Positions 21,271-29,736 of a DNA stretch of 64,000 nt are shown here, one piece after another. The translations under genes were made by a program, and so were the position numbers. The stretch is taken from contig NZ_CP040231.1 in NCBI RefSeq assembly GCF_006228325.1, positions 1,809,001-1,873,000 of the forward strand, written 5' to 3'. How positions within the stretch are numbered: the stretch's first letter is position 1; every line of letters begins with the position of its first letter. The DNA is from Streptococcus sp. 1643 (lineage in GTDB: Bacteria > Bacillota > Bacilli > Lactobacillales > Streptococcaceae). The notes under the pieces were generated by a model, which did no database searches, had not been told where the DNA came from, and was given only the letters and a program-made list of their open reading frames with translations.

Positions 21271-23703
21271 TTAAGCAATATCAAATTTTAACTGGCCTGC
21301 TTTGACACCAATCTTAAGTGTCTTGCCTGCTACCAGTTCTCCCTTAAGGAGGAGTTCTGCCAACTTGTCTTCCACCTCTGTTTGCAGGGTTCTGCGAAGT
21401 GGGCGAGCTCCCATTTCTGGATTGTAACCGTGACTAGCTAGCAACTTCAGTGCCGAAGCTTGCAGTTTCAAGTCGATACCTTTCTCTGCCAGGCTAGCAA
21501 TCAATGGTTTGACCATAATCTTGACAATTTTTTGCATGTGCTTGCTATCTAAGCTATGGAAGACCACCTTTTCATCAATACGGTTGATAAACTCTGGTCG
21601 ATAAGTTTTTTTCAGCTCTTCAAAGATTCGTTTCTCCATATTTTCCTGGTCAAAACGAATGTCTTTAGCGCCAAAGCCGACCGTCTTGTCATCACGAAGA
21701 GCCGTCGCACCAAGGTTTGACGTCATGATGATAATGGTATTTGAAAAGTCAACCTTGCGCCCCTTGCTATCTGTCAAGACACCGTCATCCAAGACTTGCA
21801 AGAGGACATTAAAGATGTCTGGGTGGGCCTTTTCTACCTCGTCAAAGAGGAGTACGGAGTATGGTTTGTTGCGAACCTTCTCGGTTAACTCCCCACCTTC
21901 TTCGTAACCCACATAGCCCGGAGGAGCTCCATTGAGACGGCTGGCTGCGAATTTCTCCATATACTCACTCATATCAAAGCGGATAAGGGCTGATTCGTCA
22001 TCAAAGAGGACTTCTGCCAGAGCCTTTGCCAATTCGGTCTTACCGACTCCTGTCGGTCCTAGGAACATAAAGGAACCAATCGGACGCTTGTGACTGCGAA
22101 TACCTGACTGGTTGCGGCGAATCGCACGGCTAATACTTGAAACAGCTTGATCTTGACCGATGACACGTTTGTGCAACTCCGCTTCCAAGTTCAGGTATTT
22201 CTTAGCATCAGTCTGAGTCAGTTTTTGGACTGGAATCCCTGACAAGCGACTCAAGGTAGTCAAAATATCGGATTCTGTTACCAAGTCTTTATAGACAGGG
22301 ACTTCCTGCTCTTTTGCGATTAACTGAGCAGCTTGTTTCCACTTGCCATCCATCAAAGCCTTGTCAGCTGGACTCAAGTCGGATTCGTCTGCTTTCACTT
22401 GCTTGGATTTGTTTTGCACTGTTGCTGCTGCTTCATCTAAGAGGTCGATAGCAGAGTCTGGCAAGTGACGACTGGTCAAGTAACGATGCGCCATCTTGAC
22501 AGCTGTTTCAACGGCTTCATCTGTGATTTGCACACGGTGGTGTTTCTCATAGGTAGCTTTCAAACCTTGCAAAATAGTCATACTGTCAGCTAGACTTGGC
22601 TCTTCAATCGTCACTTTTGCAAAACGACGAGAAAGAGCTGCATCTTTTTCGATGTGTTTTTGGTATTCTTCCTGAGTGGTTGCACCAACTGTTCTCAGAG
22701 TTCCACGAGCTAAGGCTGGCTTCAAGATATTGGCTGCATCCAGAGTCGAATCAATACCGCTACCAGAACCCATGATGGTGTGGAGTTCATCGATAAAGAG
22801 GATCACTTTGCCATCTTCCTCGATATCCTTGATGATGTTGTTCATGCGCTCTTCAAAGTCACCACGAAAACGTGTCCCTGCAACGACATTCATCAAATCA
22901 AGCTCTAGAACACGCATCTTTGCCATCTCAGCTGGTACATCCCCACTAGCAATACGCTGGGCAAGTCCAAGTGCTAGAGCTGTTTTCCCGACACCCGCAT
23001 CACCAACCAAGACAGGATTGTTCTTGGTTTTACGGCTCAAGATTTGAATCATACGTGAGATTTCCTTGTCTCGACCGATAACTGGCTCTAACTTGCCAGA
23101 ACGCGCTTGCTCCGTCAGGTCATGAGTATAATCCTCTAAGCCGCCACTTTGAGCTTGAGGCATGCCCATCATATTGGCCATGGAATTTTGCTTGTCAGTT
23201 ACTGTGCGATGGCGTTGACGCAAAGCCTTAAGATCTTCTCTTGTCCAACCTGCACGTTCCTCTAAATTGCGACGAAGAGCAGCAATTCTGACCTGATCTT
23301 TCTGGTCTTCATAAGAAAAGCCTGCTCTCTCCAAGATGCGAGTTGCCAAGGCATTGCCGTCATGCAAAATCGCATAGAGGACATGCTCTGTCCCTAGCAC
23401 CTTTGCGTGGACCACTGAGGCTACATACTCTGCTTCTGCAAAGAGAACCTCCAAACGATGGGAAAAGGGTAATTCCGTAAAAGTTTCATCTTGGCTATAG
23501 TCCGTTTCAGTCAGTTCCAACGCAACCTCTTCTAAACGGTCCATCTCATATGGGTAATCATTTAGAGTCGCACCTGCCACACTGTAACTGTGATTAGACA
23601 TGGCAATCAACAAATGCCATGACTCTAGGTAACGAGCTCCAAAATGGCTCGCAACCATATAGGCACTTTCGATACATTCATTCAATGCTTTTGAATAGTT
23701 CAT
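21271..23703 (-). CDS. clpC: ClpC, AAA+ unfoldase of the Clp protease
   Basis: 810 residues. The N-terminal repeat domain (~1-145) is followed by AAA-1 with Walker [11 protein letters not shown] (~238) and ILFIDELHT, then AAA-2 with [10 protein letters not shown] (~547) and [13 protein letters not shown]. It works with ClpP to unfold stress-damaged proteins and regulators. It lies one base after ctsR, the usual Firmicute pair, and shares its CtsR-controlled promoter. Confidence 0.96.
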   Translation of the reverse strand: MNYSKALNECIESAYMVASHFGARYLESWHLLIAMSNHSYSVAGATLNDYPYEMDRLEEVALELTETDYSQDETFTELPFSHRLEVLFAEAEYVASVVHAKVLGTEHVLYAILHDGNALATRILERAGFSYEDQKDQVRIAALRRNLEERAGWTREDLKALRQRHRTVTDKQNSMANMMGMPQAQSGGLEDYTHDLTEQARSGKLEPVIGRDKEISRMIQILSRKTKNNPVLVGDAGVGKTALALGLAQRIASGDVPAEMAKMRVLELDLMNVVAGTRFRGDFEERMNNIIKDIEEDGKVILFIDELHTIMGSGSGIDSTLDAANILKPALARGTLRTVGATTQEEYQKHIEKDAALSRRFAKVTIEEPSLADSMTILQGLKATYEKHHRVQITDEAVETAVKMAHRYLTSRHLPDSAIDLLDEAAATVQNKSKQVKADESDLSPADKALMDGKWKQAAQLIAKEQEVPVYKDLVTESDILTTLSRLSGIPVQKLTQTDAKKYLNLEAELHKRVIGQDQAVSSISRAIRRNQSGIRSHKRPIGSFMFLGPTGVGKTELAKALAEVLFDDESALIRFDMSEYMEKFAASRLNGAPPGYVGYEEGGELTEKVRNKPYSVLLFDEVEKAHPDIFNVLLQVLDDGVLTDSKGRKVDFSNTIIIMTSNLGATALRDDKTVGFGAKDIRFDQENMEKRIFEELKKTYRPEFINRIDEKVVFHSLDSKHMQKIVKIMVKPLIASLAEKGIDLKLQASALKLLASHGYNPEMGARPLRRTLQTEVEDKLAELLLKGELVAGKTLKIGVKAGQLKFDIA

Positions 23704-23704
23704 C

Positions 23705-24163
23705 TTACTTCTCTTTTCTATCTACCTCTTGTAATAGCTGTCGGAGCATATTGGCACGGACAACTGAGGATTCTTCCCCTAGGACACGATCCGTTGCTAC
23801 TGAAGTTAGCAAGGTCATCTCCTGTTTGGTCATCAAGTCCTGCTCCACCAAAAGCTGGAGAATATCCTCATAGATCTCCTGACTAACTCTCTCACCAATC
23901 GAGTAAAGCAAATCGCGGAGCATCTCATGATGATTGGAAAACTCAATCCGCCCTATGCGAATGTAGCCTCCACCACCACGCTTGCTCTCAACCAAGTAAC
24001 CTCTGCTTTCCGTAAAGCGGGTCTTGATGACATAGTTGATCTGACTAGGTACAACCTGAAAGGTATCTGCCAACTGGCTCCGTTGCAATTCCACGATACC
24101 AGACTGGTCTAAAATCGCCTTGATATAGGCTTCGATATGATCTGATGTATTTTTAAATCTCAT
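23705..24163 (-). CDS. ctsR: CtsR, class III heat-shock repressor
   Basis: 152 residues. The N-terminal winged HTH covers ~8-60 with SDHIEAYIKAILDQSGIVEL at its start, and the beta-wing glycine motif KRGGGGYIRIGRI (~58-70) contacts DNA. It represses clp genes by binding tandem heptads and is inactivated by heat. It has its own operator overlapping the promoter (24189-24234), so it is autoregulated. Confidence 0.96.
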   Translation of the reverse strand: MRFKNTSDHIEAYIKAILDQSGIVELQRSQLADTFQVVPSQINYVIKTRFTESRGYLVESKRGGGGYIRIGRIEFSNHHEMLRDLLYSIGERVSQEIYEDILQLLVEQDLMTKQEMTLLTSVATDRVLGEESSVVRANMLRQLLQEVDRKEK

Positions 24164-24188
24164 AGTAAATCAAACTCCTTCTTTGAAC

Positions 24189-24234
24189 CTTGACTATCTT
24201 TGACTATACTATCATTTAACACTCTATAAGTCAA
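24189..24234 (-). promoter_or_regulatory. ctsR-clpC promoter with CtsR operator
   Basis: Minus strand: -35 TTGACT (24229-24234), 17-bp spacer, -10 TAGTAT (24206-24211), then heptads AGTCAAA (24199-24205) and AGTCAAG (24189-24195) separated by 3 bp, matching the CtsR box. The mobile island starts about 80 bp upstream and leaves this promoter intact. Confidence 0.88.
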
Positions 24235-24311
24235 ATTTTTAGGGCTCAGCCCTTGAAAATACTGACTTTCTTTAAAAACACTTTGGCATTAATTCGCCTT
24301 AGTTTTTCTTG

Positions 24312-24336
24312 AAAGTTCCTAAAAAAGTCCACAAAA
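24312..24336 (+). repeat. Left attachment repeat (attL)
   Basis: Contains TAAAAAAGTCCACAAAA; the 25-bp sequence recurs at 36635-36659 with a single C/T difference. Confidence 0.82.
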
Positions 24337-24353
24337 AAAGCCCTAAAAAGGGC
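24333..24353 (-). terminator. Terminator at the left island end
   Basis: Minus strand GCCCT, TTTT, AGGGC, then T7. It stops leftward island transcripts before they reach ctsR-clpC. Confidence 0.65.
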
Positions 24354-24385
24354 GTAATATTGACGAGTTCAGCAGGCAAGAATCT

Positions 24386-24408
24386 AGCACGATCAAACGT
24401 GCTTTTTT
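24386..24408 (+). terminator. Rightward terminator inside the left end
   Basis: AGCACG, short loop, CGTGCT, T6 on the plus strand. It would block read-through from the chromosome into the island, antisense to the cassette genes. Confidence 0.55.
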
Positions 24409-24491
24409 CATTACCTGGTATTAGATATACCATACCTAGGAAACACTCTCAGTTATTTGAACATAATGAATACTGCTAATCAGGTAAAATT

Positions 24492-24812
24492 TCACTGCTC
24501 TTTATTATTTGAATTAGTCCCAAAAAGATATCCGGTAAGTGAAAAAATAAGTAATTTAATAATTTCTATGAAGTTCTCCCCAACAGGGCTAATCCCACCT
24601 TTGTTATTCCATGTTTCAACTGCGTAAACAAAAACAAGCAAAGCTACACACCAGCCTAGTAAATTATGCCCTTTTATCGTATTAAAAACATCTCTTTTAA
24701 AATTATTTTGTTTAGTATCATTTTCAATATCATTAGCAAACTGACTAGTAGTATTTTTAGGGATATCTTCTTCTATAGGAATATTATTCGTATTTTCTTT
24801 CTTAGCTGGCAA
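24492..24812 (-). CDS. Two-helix membrane protein, candidate toxin paired with a Panacea antitoxin
   Basis: About 106 residues if started at the TTG at 24812, which has AGAGGAG 6 nt upstream; an ATG at 24848 gives 118 residues but overlaps the partner by 47 bp. The first ~45 residues are polar and Asn/Asp/Lys rich. Two hydrophobic helices follow: NLLGWCVALLVFVYAVETW, then FIEIIKLLIFSLTGYLFG. It overlaps the stop of the DUF4065-like gene by 11 bp. In PanAT systems the partners of Panacea antitoxins vary, and some are small membrane proteins. I do not recognise the family itself, so the toxin role is inferred from pairing. Confidence 0.6.
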   Translation of the reverse strand: MPAKKENTNNIPIEEDIPKNTTSQFANDIENDTKQNNFKRDVFNTIKGHNLLGWCVALLVFVYAVETWNNKGGISPVGENFIEIIKLLIFSLTGYLFGTNSNNKEQ

Positions 24813-25263
24813 TCTGATACTCCTCTTCTGCATATATATCTTCGTCATTTAAATAAATATCTTGACGCTCGTCAGCCTTTGACCATGCTGTTCCAGGCTG
24901 ATGTGTAAGGAGCGAAAGATATACACCGTCAAGTTGTTTATATTTTTCCCATACTAATTCAAAAGCTCGATCGAAACGAGGATTGTTATTGAATCGGACC
25001 GTATTATAAGAACCATCTTCATTAAGATAAAATTCAGTTATTCTATTAGATCTGAATTTTTTAAAAGCTTGATAAACAGATGAGATAACTGGGCCGTATT
25101 GCCATACTTCAAATCTATTCTCAAACAATTTTAAACCGTTTTCTTGTAGATATACCTTGTATAAGATATATATCAATTTTTGTAATTTCATTGGAGAAAT
25201 ATCAATCTTTTCTTTTTTTGCTCTATCTAAGAATGTATTTGCCACATCTAAAGCAGTAATCAT
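24802..25263 (-). CDS. Panacea/DUF4065 (SocA-like) protein, candidate antitoxin
   Basis: 153 residues from the ATG at 25263, behind a GGGAGGG ribosome site; an upstream in-frame start adds 18 residues without support. The beginning ITALDVANTFLDRAKKEKID and the stretch SPMKLQKLIYILYKVYL (~22-40), then FEVWQYGPVISSVYQAF (~55-70), are typical of the Panacea domain (DUF4065, SocA-like). Members act as antitoxins that neutralise a co-encoded toxin, and SocA is a proteolytic adaptor. The overlapping downstream gene encodes a small membrane protein. Located at the attL end of the island, a usual place for cargo. Confidence 0.8.
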   Translation of the reverse strand: MITALDVANTFLDRAKKEKIDISPMKLQKLIYILYKVYLQENGLKLFENRFEVWQYGPVISSVYQAFKKFRSNRITEFYLNEDGSYNTVRFNNNPRFDRAFELVWEKYKQLDGVYLSLLTHQPGTAWSKADERQDIYLNDEDIYAEEEYQIAS

Positions 25264-25404
25264 ATTTATCCCTCCCTTACTTACAAAATATCTTTTTATA
25301 TACTCATTATAGCACAATTATTAATAGATAACACGTTTTTTTAAGCTCCTTTTATAACACCATAAAAGCCCCTAGTTTCTTTTCTAAGGGCCTTTATTTC
25401 GTCA

Positions 25405-25755
25405 TTAGTTTTTATCTTTATATATCAGTAATGCTCCTTCTCGATAACTACGAGCAAAATCTAGTAAGATTTCACTGTTGAGACGGTCATACTCTGTTTT
25501 ATCAATATCCAGTAAGCTATATAGTTCTTTTAAAGTATGCTTTTGTTTTTGGGAAACAATAAATAAATTATAAAATATACCACGTTTCTTTTCGTCTAGG
25601 CCACTACTATAAGAGTCTATCATTTTGACAATCTCGATAGCTTTGGTTTCAAATGCGCCTGGAGTATCTCTAAGATTGGCTAACTTCTTCAGCGACTTGT
25701 AACTTTTCAAAAAATGATATGCTCTTTTTGCTGTTTCTGTGTTGTCTACGTCCAT
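25405..25755 (-). CDS. Small phage-type regulator, ArpU-like
   Basis: 116 residues, all helical and charged. It has two regions that resemble sigma-factor-like HTH repeats of ArpU/RinA late-gene activators: ~60-85 (GIFYNLFIVSQKQKHTLKEL) and ~86-112 (LLDIDKTEYDRLNSEILLDF), ending with ARSYREGALLIYKDK. The closing Tyr/Arg-Gly-x-Leu-Leu-x-Tyr pattern is common in this group. The family call is tentative. If right, it could activate the packaging and cargo genes when a helper phage is present. Confidence 0.5.
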   Translation of the reverse strand: MDVDNTETAKRAYHFLKSYKSLKKLANLRDTPGAFETKAIEIVKMIDSYSSGLDEKKRGIFYNLFIVSQKQKHTLKELYSLLDIDKTEYDRLNSEILLDFARSYREGALLIYKDKN

Positions 25756-25770
25756 TTCATACTACCCAAC

Positions 25771-26061
25771 TCATTGAAAAAATTCTCTCCAGAAAGGATT
25801 TTCACTATCAAAAATTCTAACTTCTTCTTCCGTCATATTGTGGGGATAATCAAGAAATAAGTTATAAATTTTTTGCTGATCAAAACTGAACAACAGCTCT
25901 CCTCTAACATCTATCTTATCAATCCACCAAATTTTTGATTCTTCATTATTTTTGTAAAAATCACTGTATCCTTCAATATTAGACTCTGAAATAAAAACTT
26001 TAGCCATTCCATCGGATGAACTTGGTTTATCGCATTCCGTTAAGTCGTTATTTAACATCAT
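25771..26061 (-). CDS. Hypothetical acidic protein of the island
   Basis: 96 residues, acidic, rich in aromatic residues (KIWWIDKIDVRGELLFSFDQ at ~43-62 and NPFWREFF at the end). The conserved-looking Trp-Trp and Trp-Arg-Glu-Phe-Phe motifs suggest a compact globular protein. Not recognised with confidence. It lies 15 bp upstream of the ArpU-like gene on the same strand, so probably in one transcript. Confidence 0.55.
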   Translation of the reverse strand: MMLNNDLTECDKPSSSDGMAKVFISESNIEGYSDFYKNNEESKIWWIDKIDVRGELLFSFDQQKIYNLFLDYPHNMTEEEVRIFDSENPFWREFFQ

Positions 26062-26110
26062 TCAGGCTCTTTCTATCATCTTAGTCAAATAATGTGACCA
26101 TATTTTTATT

Positions 26111-26323
26111 TTACGATACTTGTGGAAAAACTTCATCCCATATATCCACTAAACTTTTACCATCAAAAACTTTAGCTTCCATAGCTTCATCAATCGTATT
26201 AAACTGCTGACCTTCATAATCATAACCAACTACACAAACGCTAGATAAGAAACAAGCACCTCGGCCATTAACATTAAATTCAAGATCGGTCTCTAAATAT
26301 TTTTTAATTTCATCTTTTTTCAT
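26111..26323 (-). CDS. Hypothetical small protein of the island
   Basis: 70 residues. It begins MKKDEIKKYLETDLEFNVNG and has a Cys pair (GACFLSSVCVVGYD). The second half is acidic (DEAMEAKVFDG, VDIWDEVFPQV). It has no clear signal peptide or helix pair. Family not recognised. It lies upstream of the 96-residue gene with about 50 bp between. Confidence 0.5.
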   Translation of the reverse strand: MKKDEIKKYLETDLEFNVNGRGACFLSSVCVVGYDYEGQQFNTIDEAMEAKVFDGKSLVDIWDEVFPQVS

Positions 26324-26337
26324 ACATAATTACCACA

Positions 26338-26591
26338 CCTCGATTATATCATTTTTTATATTTCTAAGCCCTAACATTTTATTTCATTATTACTTAATTC
26401 TGTGATTTGGCGCGAGAAAAAATGTACAGTGACGGCGTGAAGCTCTTGAGCGCCTAGAGGGAGGGGGATACCCCCCTATACTTTAGCTAGGACTTACTTC
26501 ACACATATCTGTTATTTTTTTCAAGATTTAAGTATTCAAAATTATTTTTGACATTTTTAAAAAATAATATAATTTTTCTTTTTTGCCTTCT
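26338..26591. other. Non-coding stretch with a G/C-run block, possible packaging site
   Basis: No convincing gene. At 26455-26480 a block reads TAGAGGGAGGGGGATA followed by C6 and TATA, sharply different from the AT-rich surroundings. The motif ATACCCCC recurs near the HNH gene start (26924-26934) and at about 27014. Runs of this kind beside an HNH gene could be part of a cos or pac region; this is a guess. Confidence 0.4.
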
Positions 26592-26937
26592 TCAAGCTCT
26601 GTACTTTGTCCAGTCTCTAGATTGTGGCAGGTTGCGATTGCCTACAACAGTAGCATTGGCTGACCTATCGTCAGCATATAACTTATCAGACTTCTGTCTG
26701 TTGCATTGCCAGTGCGCTAGCTGTAGGTTGTTGATGTCTGATGGATGACCGTTTCGATTGATTGGAATAATGTGATCGATAACTGGTGACAAAGGATGTG
26801 GATACTTCAATGACTTATCCACTGGTAGTCCACAAATCCCACAAGTATTTCTGGTCTTTAGAATAATCTTTTTATTCTTTTCAAAAGCGACTCTGTGAGG
26901 ACCACTCCGGTCCGGTCTATCCTGGGGGGGTATTCAT
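26592..26937 (-). pseudogene. HNH endonuclease with a frameshift in a C7 tract
   Basis: From the ATG at 26937 the coding strand reads Met-Asn-Thr, then a run of seven C (26924-26930), and stops after six codons. Removing one C opens a 114-residue frame that continues with DRPDRSGPHRVAFEKNKK, then NTCGICGLPVD and the HNH core VIDHIIPINRNGHPSDINNL and HWQCNRQKSDK. The N-terminal SGPHR and the CxxC zinc pair are typical of phage HNH proteins near terminase genes, some needed for cos cleavage. A GTG at 26822 opens a 76-residue remnant lacking the first CxxC. Real mutation, phase variation or a sequencing error are all possible. Confidence 0.7.
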
Positions 26938-26939
26938 CT

Positions 26940-26997
26940 AGGGAGGGGGTCCTTTCTTTTTAGGGGAGGGGATCCTTTCTTTTTAGGGGAGGGGATT
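26940..26997. repeat. G-rich tandem repeat beside the HNH gene
   Basis: Two full units and one partial: AGGGAGGGGGTCCTTTC + T5 (26940-26961), AGGGGAGGGGATCCTTTC + T5 (26962-26984) and AGGGGAGGGGATTGG (26985-26999). Each G cluster could support a G-quadruplex. Downstream to 27060 there are further C/G runs (ATACCCCCTCGG, CACCCACCCCCC). Confidence 0.7.
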
Positions 26998-27114
26998 GGT
27001 ATTCTCAAATATACCCCCTCGGTATCTTTCAAAACAGGGGTGTTTTTAGTGCACCCACCCCCCTACTCTCAGCTGTGAGTTTCTTATACATTTATATTTC
27101 TATTGAAGATTGTA

Positions 27115-27762
27115 TTATTTTTTATTGTAGTTTAAAATCAATTTATACGCTTCAAACTCCTTAAAGCAATTCATTGCATCACGAAGATTTTCGCCTCTGA
27201 TTTCGTAGGAATGAAAATTAAATCCTGTAGTACCTTTAGTGGTAAAGTTTGTTTTTAAGTCACGGATTATGTTCTCAGCTTCATTTCTTAAATTATTGCA
27301 TTCTGTATAAAGATCTTCAAGTTCTTTAAGAAGACTACTAGCATTTTTAAAGAATCTATCATCTTCTTTTTTCATAAAATCACGGATTTCATCCTCAATA
27401 CTTTGCGTCTGTTCTTTAGAAATATAATTTTTATTTTCAATGCTACTACGACGATTTTTGTACATTTCTCGTTTTTTATTTAATACGGAAATCTTTTCTT
27501 CAATTTTGGTGTAAGATTCAGCATCCAAGTTGGCTTCAGCAGCAGCCAATTCTTCATATTGTGAACTAATTTCAGATTCAATTATTGGTAAATGATCACT
27601 GATTTCAGCTAATTCTTCCGCTTGTTTGTTCCGTACTTCTTCCAGTTTCTTTTTATTTTTTTCAATTACATTCATCTTCTTCTCCAATTCTTTGTTAAAT
27701 ATTTTTTTGTATCCGTCGTTAATTTTATCTGGCTCGTTTCTTATCCTTGGTTTTTCTAACAT
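27115..27762 (-). CDS. Coiled-coil protein of the island, unknown function
   Basis: 215 residues, highly charged (Lys/Glu) and almost wholly helical. Long heptad-like stretches lie at ~24-110 and ~115-175; the only globular-looking part is the end (TTGFNFHSYEIRGENLRDAM). No signal peptide or membrane helix. Not recognised. Proteins of this look in phage satellites include scaffold-like or capsid-size-redirecting factors and phage-interference proteins, but nothing in the sequence proves that here. It lies between the HNH region and the candidate origin. Confidence 0.55.
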   Translation of the reverse strand: MLEKPRIRNEPDKINDGYKKIFNKELEKKMNVIEKNKKKLEEVRNKQAEELAEISDHLPIIESEISSQYEELAAAEANLDAESYTKIEEKISVLNKKREMYKNRRSSIENKNYISKEQTQSIEDEIRDFMKKEDDRFFKNASSLLKELEDLYTECNNLRNEAENIIRDLKTNFTTKGTTGFNFHSYEIRGENLRDAMNCFKEFEAYKLILNYNKK

Positions 27763-27973
27763 TTTTACCTCATTTCACAACTGTTATATTTAACATATCT
27801 TCTATTCTGTTAAATTCAAGCCGTTTTCTCAATCCCTTTTGTATCAAGGGGATAGGTCTATTTTGCGTTTTTTAATTTACATTTTTTCATTATGTTAAAT
27901 ACACATGAATTTTATAGCTAAAACAACCTCCAAAAATCAAATTCAATCACTGAAAAATAATCAGTTTCAAAAA

Positions 27974-28277
27974 GGTAGTCATTTTTGAATATCTAGTGAC
28001 TACCACTTGCACCTTACAGCCACAAGGGTTTATAAAATGCGTAGTCAGGTAGTCACCTCGCTCCAAAAAAAATAAATAATAAACGTTTTAATCTATTCAT
28101 TCTATTTACTTTATAAATAATATAAAATAACTACTTTTAAATATAAAAGTCAATAATATCAAGGGTTTAGGGGGGTAGTCAGTAAAATCTTAAAAACTAC
28201 CCTTTTTCTAAATCCTTTTTGTTTAAAGGTTCTAGCTACCCTCTAAATGGTAGTCATTTTCTGGGTTAGTGACTACC
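27974..28277. other. Candidate replication origin with GGTAGTCA iterons
   Basis: The octamer GGTAGTCA or its complement TGACTACC occurs at 27974-27981, 27997-28004 (inverted), 28048-28055, 28174-28181, 28249-28256 and 28270-28277 (inverted), with a 7/8 copy (GTAGTCA) at 28041-28047. The copies form two clusters around an AT-rich block (28066-28168). The right cluster lies directly beside the stop of the VapE-type gene. This is the layout of SaPI-type origins, where Rep binds iterons flanking an AT-rich melting region. Confidence 0.7.
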
Positions 28278-28281
28278 CTAA

Positions 28282-29736
28282 CTACCTTTTATGTTTTGAG
28301 TAACCAGGTTTAACGCTTTTTCCAAATTTCAAAGATCGTTTGTGTTCCCATCCCTCTTTATTTTGCATATACTTTTTAACCTTTGCTTTATCCTTTGGTG
28401 GTGCTTTGTCAGTTAGATAGACTTCTTGGAAAAATAGATTTATAGTCATCTTGTCACGTTCTACCAATTCGCCATATTTATCTGTATCAAGTTCCACCGT
28501 TCCACTCTCGCTATTTCTAAAATAGCCCTCGTTCATCATGTCATAAATATAGTAATACCTGGTTCTATCTGTAACTGGGTAATGGTACATGTTTTTTGGA
28601 AAAGGTAAAGCCAAATAACGCTCCAAATCCTCAAGAGTTTCATCAGCAAATTTGTACCTACTTCTTACCTCATTTACCAGGTTCTCCTGCTCGTCTGTCA
28701 GCGTCAAAGACTGGTTAGACTTCCAAGCTACTACCATAGCGCCCCAAAAGGCTCTGCGGTCTTTTTCCGTCCACTTCCTGCCCTTATAAGTGGTATCCTT
28801 ATGTACTTCAGCAACAAGAAAGCGCCTTTCCCCTGTTAAGTCGTTCAAATAATCATGATCATTAGTTGCCCTCACGATGATAAAACTCTTGGGTAGTCGT
28901 CTATCACTGGAAGCATAAGGCGGTCTATACTCTAGTTTGGTTTCGGTGATGAACTTCTTCAACTCTGAAAAACTAGCCTTTTTACTGGCCACCATTTCAT
29001 CATCAAATACACACCAATTTCTAACCATTCTAGCCTTATCGTCTTTGTCTGTGAAAGTTTCAACGGTTGTAAAATACTTATGAGTGAATAGTCCCTCAAA
29101 AAATTGGGTCTTTCCTACTCCCTGCCTTCCAGTCAAGTCCAGCACAAAGTCAAACTTAATAGAGGGGTCAAATACCTTAGCAACCGCCCCACGGAAAAAC
29201 AAATCCATGATAATACGGTTATATTCATCATCTTTGATATTGAGATAATGCCTTAAAATAGCAAAGGGATCACGCTGATTCACTAACTCTCTATATTCGC
29301 TTTCGCATGATTCCAGATAGTCTTTTAAAGGGTTGTAGCTATGTTCACCAGCCACCACCTCCAAAATATCAGCGATATCCCCTTTTTTATAATCTATCTT
29401 GTACTTTGTAGCAATATAAGCCCTAATCTCTCTAATAATTAGGTCGTCAATGGTTCCGCTTAAGGTTCTACCGTTCAATTTTGTTGCTTTTGTCACGTCA
29501 ATTTCATAAGTGAATGTATTGTACTGTATCGCCCCCTTCAGTTTGCTATCTCCACTTAAAATCTTCTTAAGATTGTCCAAGGTAACCGCAAAGCCTTTCC
29601 CTTTGGTTTTCGGTGTTAGATTCAGACTATTATTATCCTCGTTGGTCTCTCTTGCTTGGGTCAAGTCCACCACGGTAGGCGGTATTTGTTGCTGATTCTC
29701 TTCGATAATTTTAGTTACAATTTCTTCACTATTCAA
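28282..29736 (-). CDS. VapE-type replication ATPase/helicase
   Basis: 484 residues. The central P-loop ATPase has LTGRQGVGKTQFFEGLF (~205-221) and a Walker B-like WCVFDDEMVA (~243), followed by the stretch IIVRATNDHDYLNDLTGER (~282-300). This matches the virulence-associated protein E/D5-like helicase group used by phage satellites to replicate. The N-terminal ~100 residues show no obvious prim-pol motifs, so primase activity may be missing or lie in the neighbour. It overlaps the next gene by 8 bp and sits beside the iteron region it probably binds. Confidence 0.8.
   Translation of the reverse strand: MNSEEIVTKIIEENQQQIPPTVVDLTQARETNEDNNSLNLTPKTKGKGFAVTLDNLKKILSGDSKLKGAIQYNTFTYEIDVTKATKLNGRTLSGTIDDLIIREIRAYIATKYKIDYKKGDIADILEVVAGEHSYNPLKDYLESCESEYRELVNQRDPFAILRHYLNIKDDEYNRIIMDLFFRGAVAKVFDPSIKFDFVLDLTGRQGVGKTQFFEGLFTHKYFTTVETFTDKDDKARMVRNWCVFDDEMVASKKASFSELKKFITETKLEYRPPYASSDRRLPKSFIIVRATNDHDYLNDLTGERRFLVAEVHKDTTYKGRKWTEKDRRAFWGAMVVAWKSNQSLTLTDEQENLVNEVRSRYKFADETLEDLERYLALPFPKNMYHYPVTDRTRYYYIYDMMNEGYFRNSESGTVELDTDKYGELVERDKMTINLFFQEVYLTDKAPPKDKAKVKKYMQNKEGWEHKRSLKFGKSVKPGYSKHKR

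Noticed and set aside
24241..24253. AGGGCT-C-AGCCCT palindrome upstream of ctsR
   Set aside because: Too short and without a T-run or known consensus; no function can be assigned.
26548..26748. 66-residue plus-strand frame
   Set aside because: Lies opposite the HNH coding sequence and has no family features.
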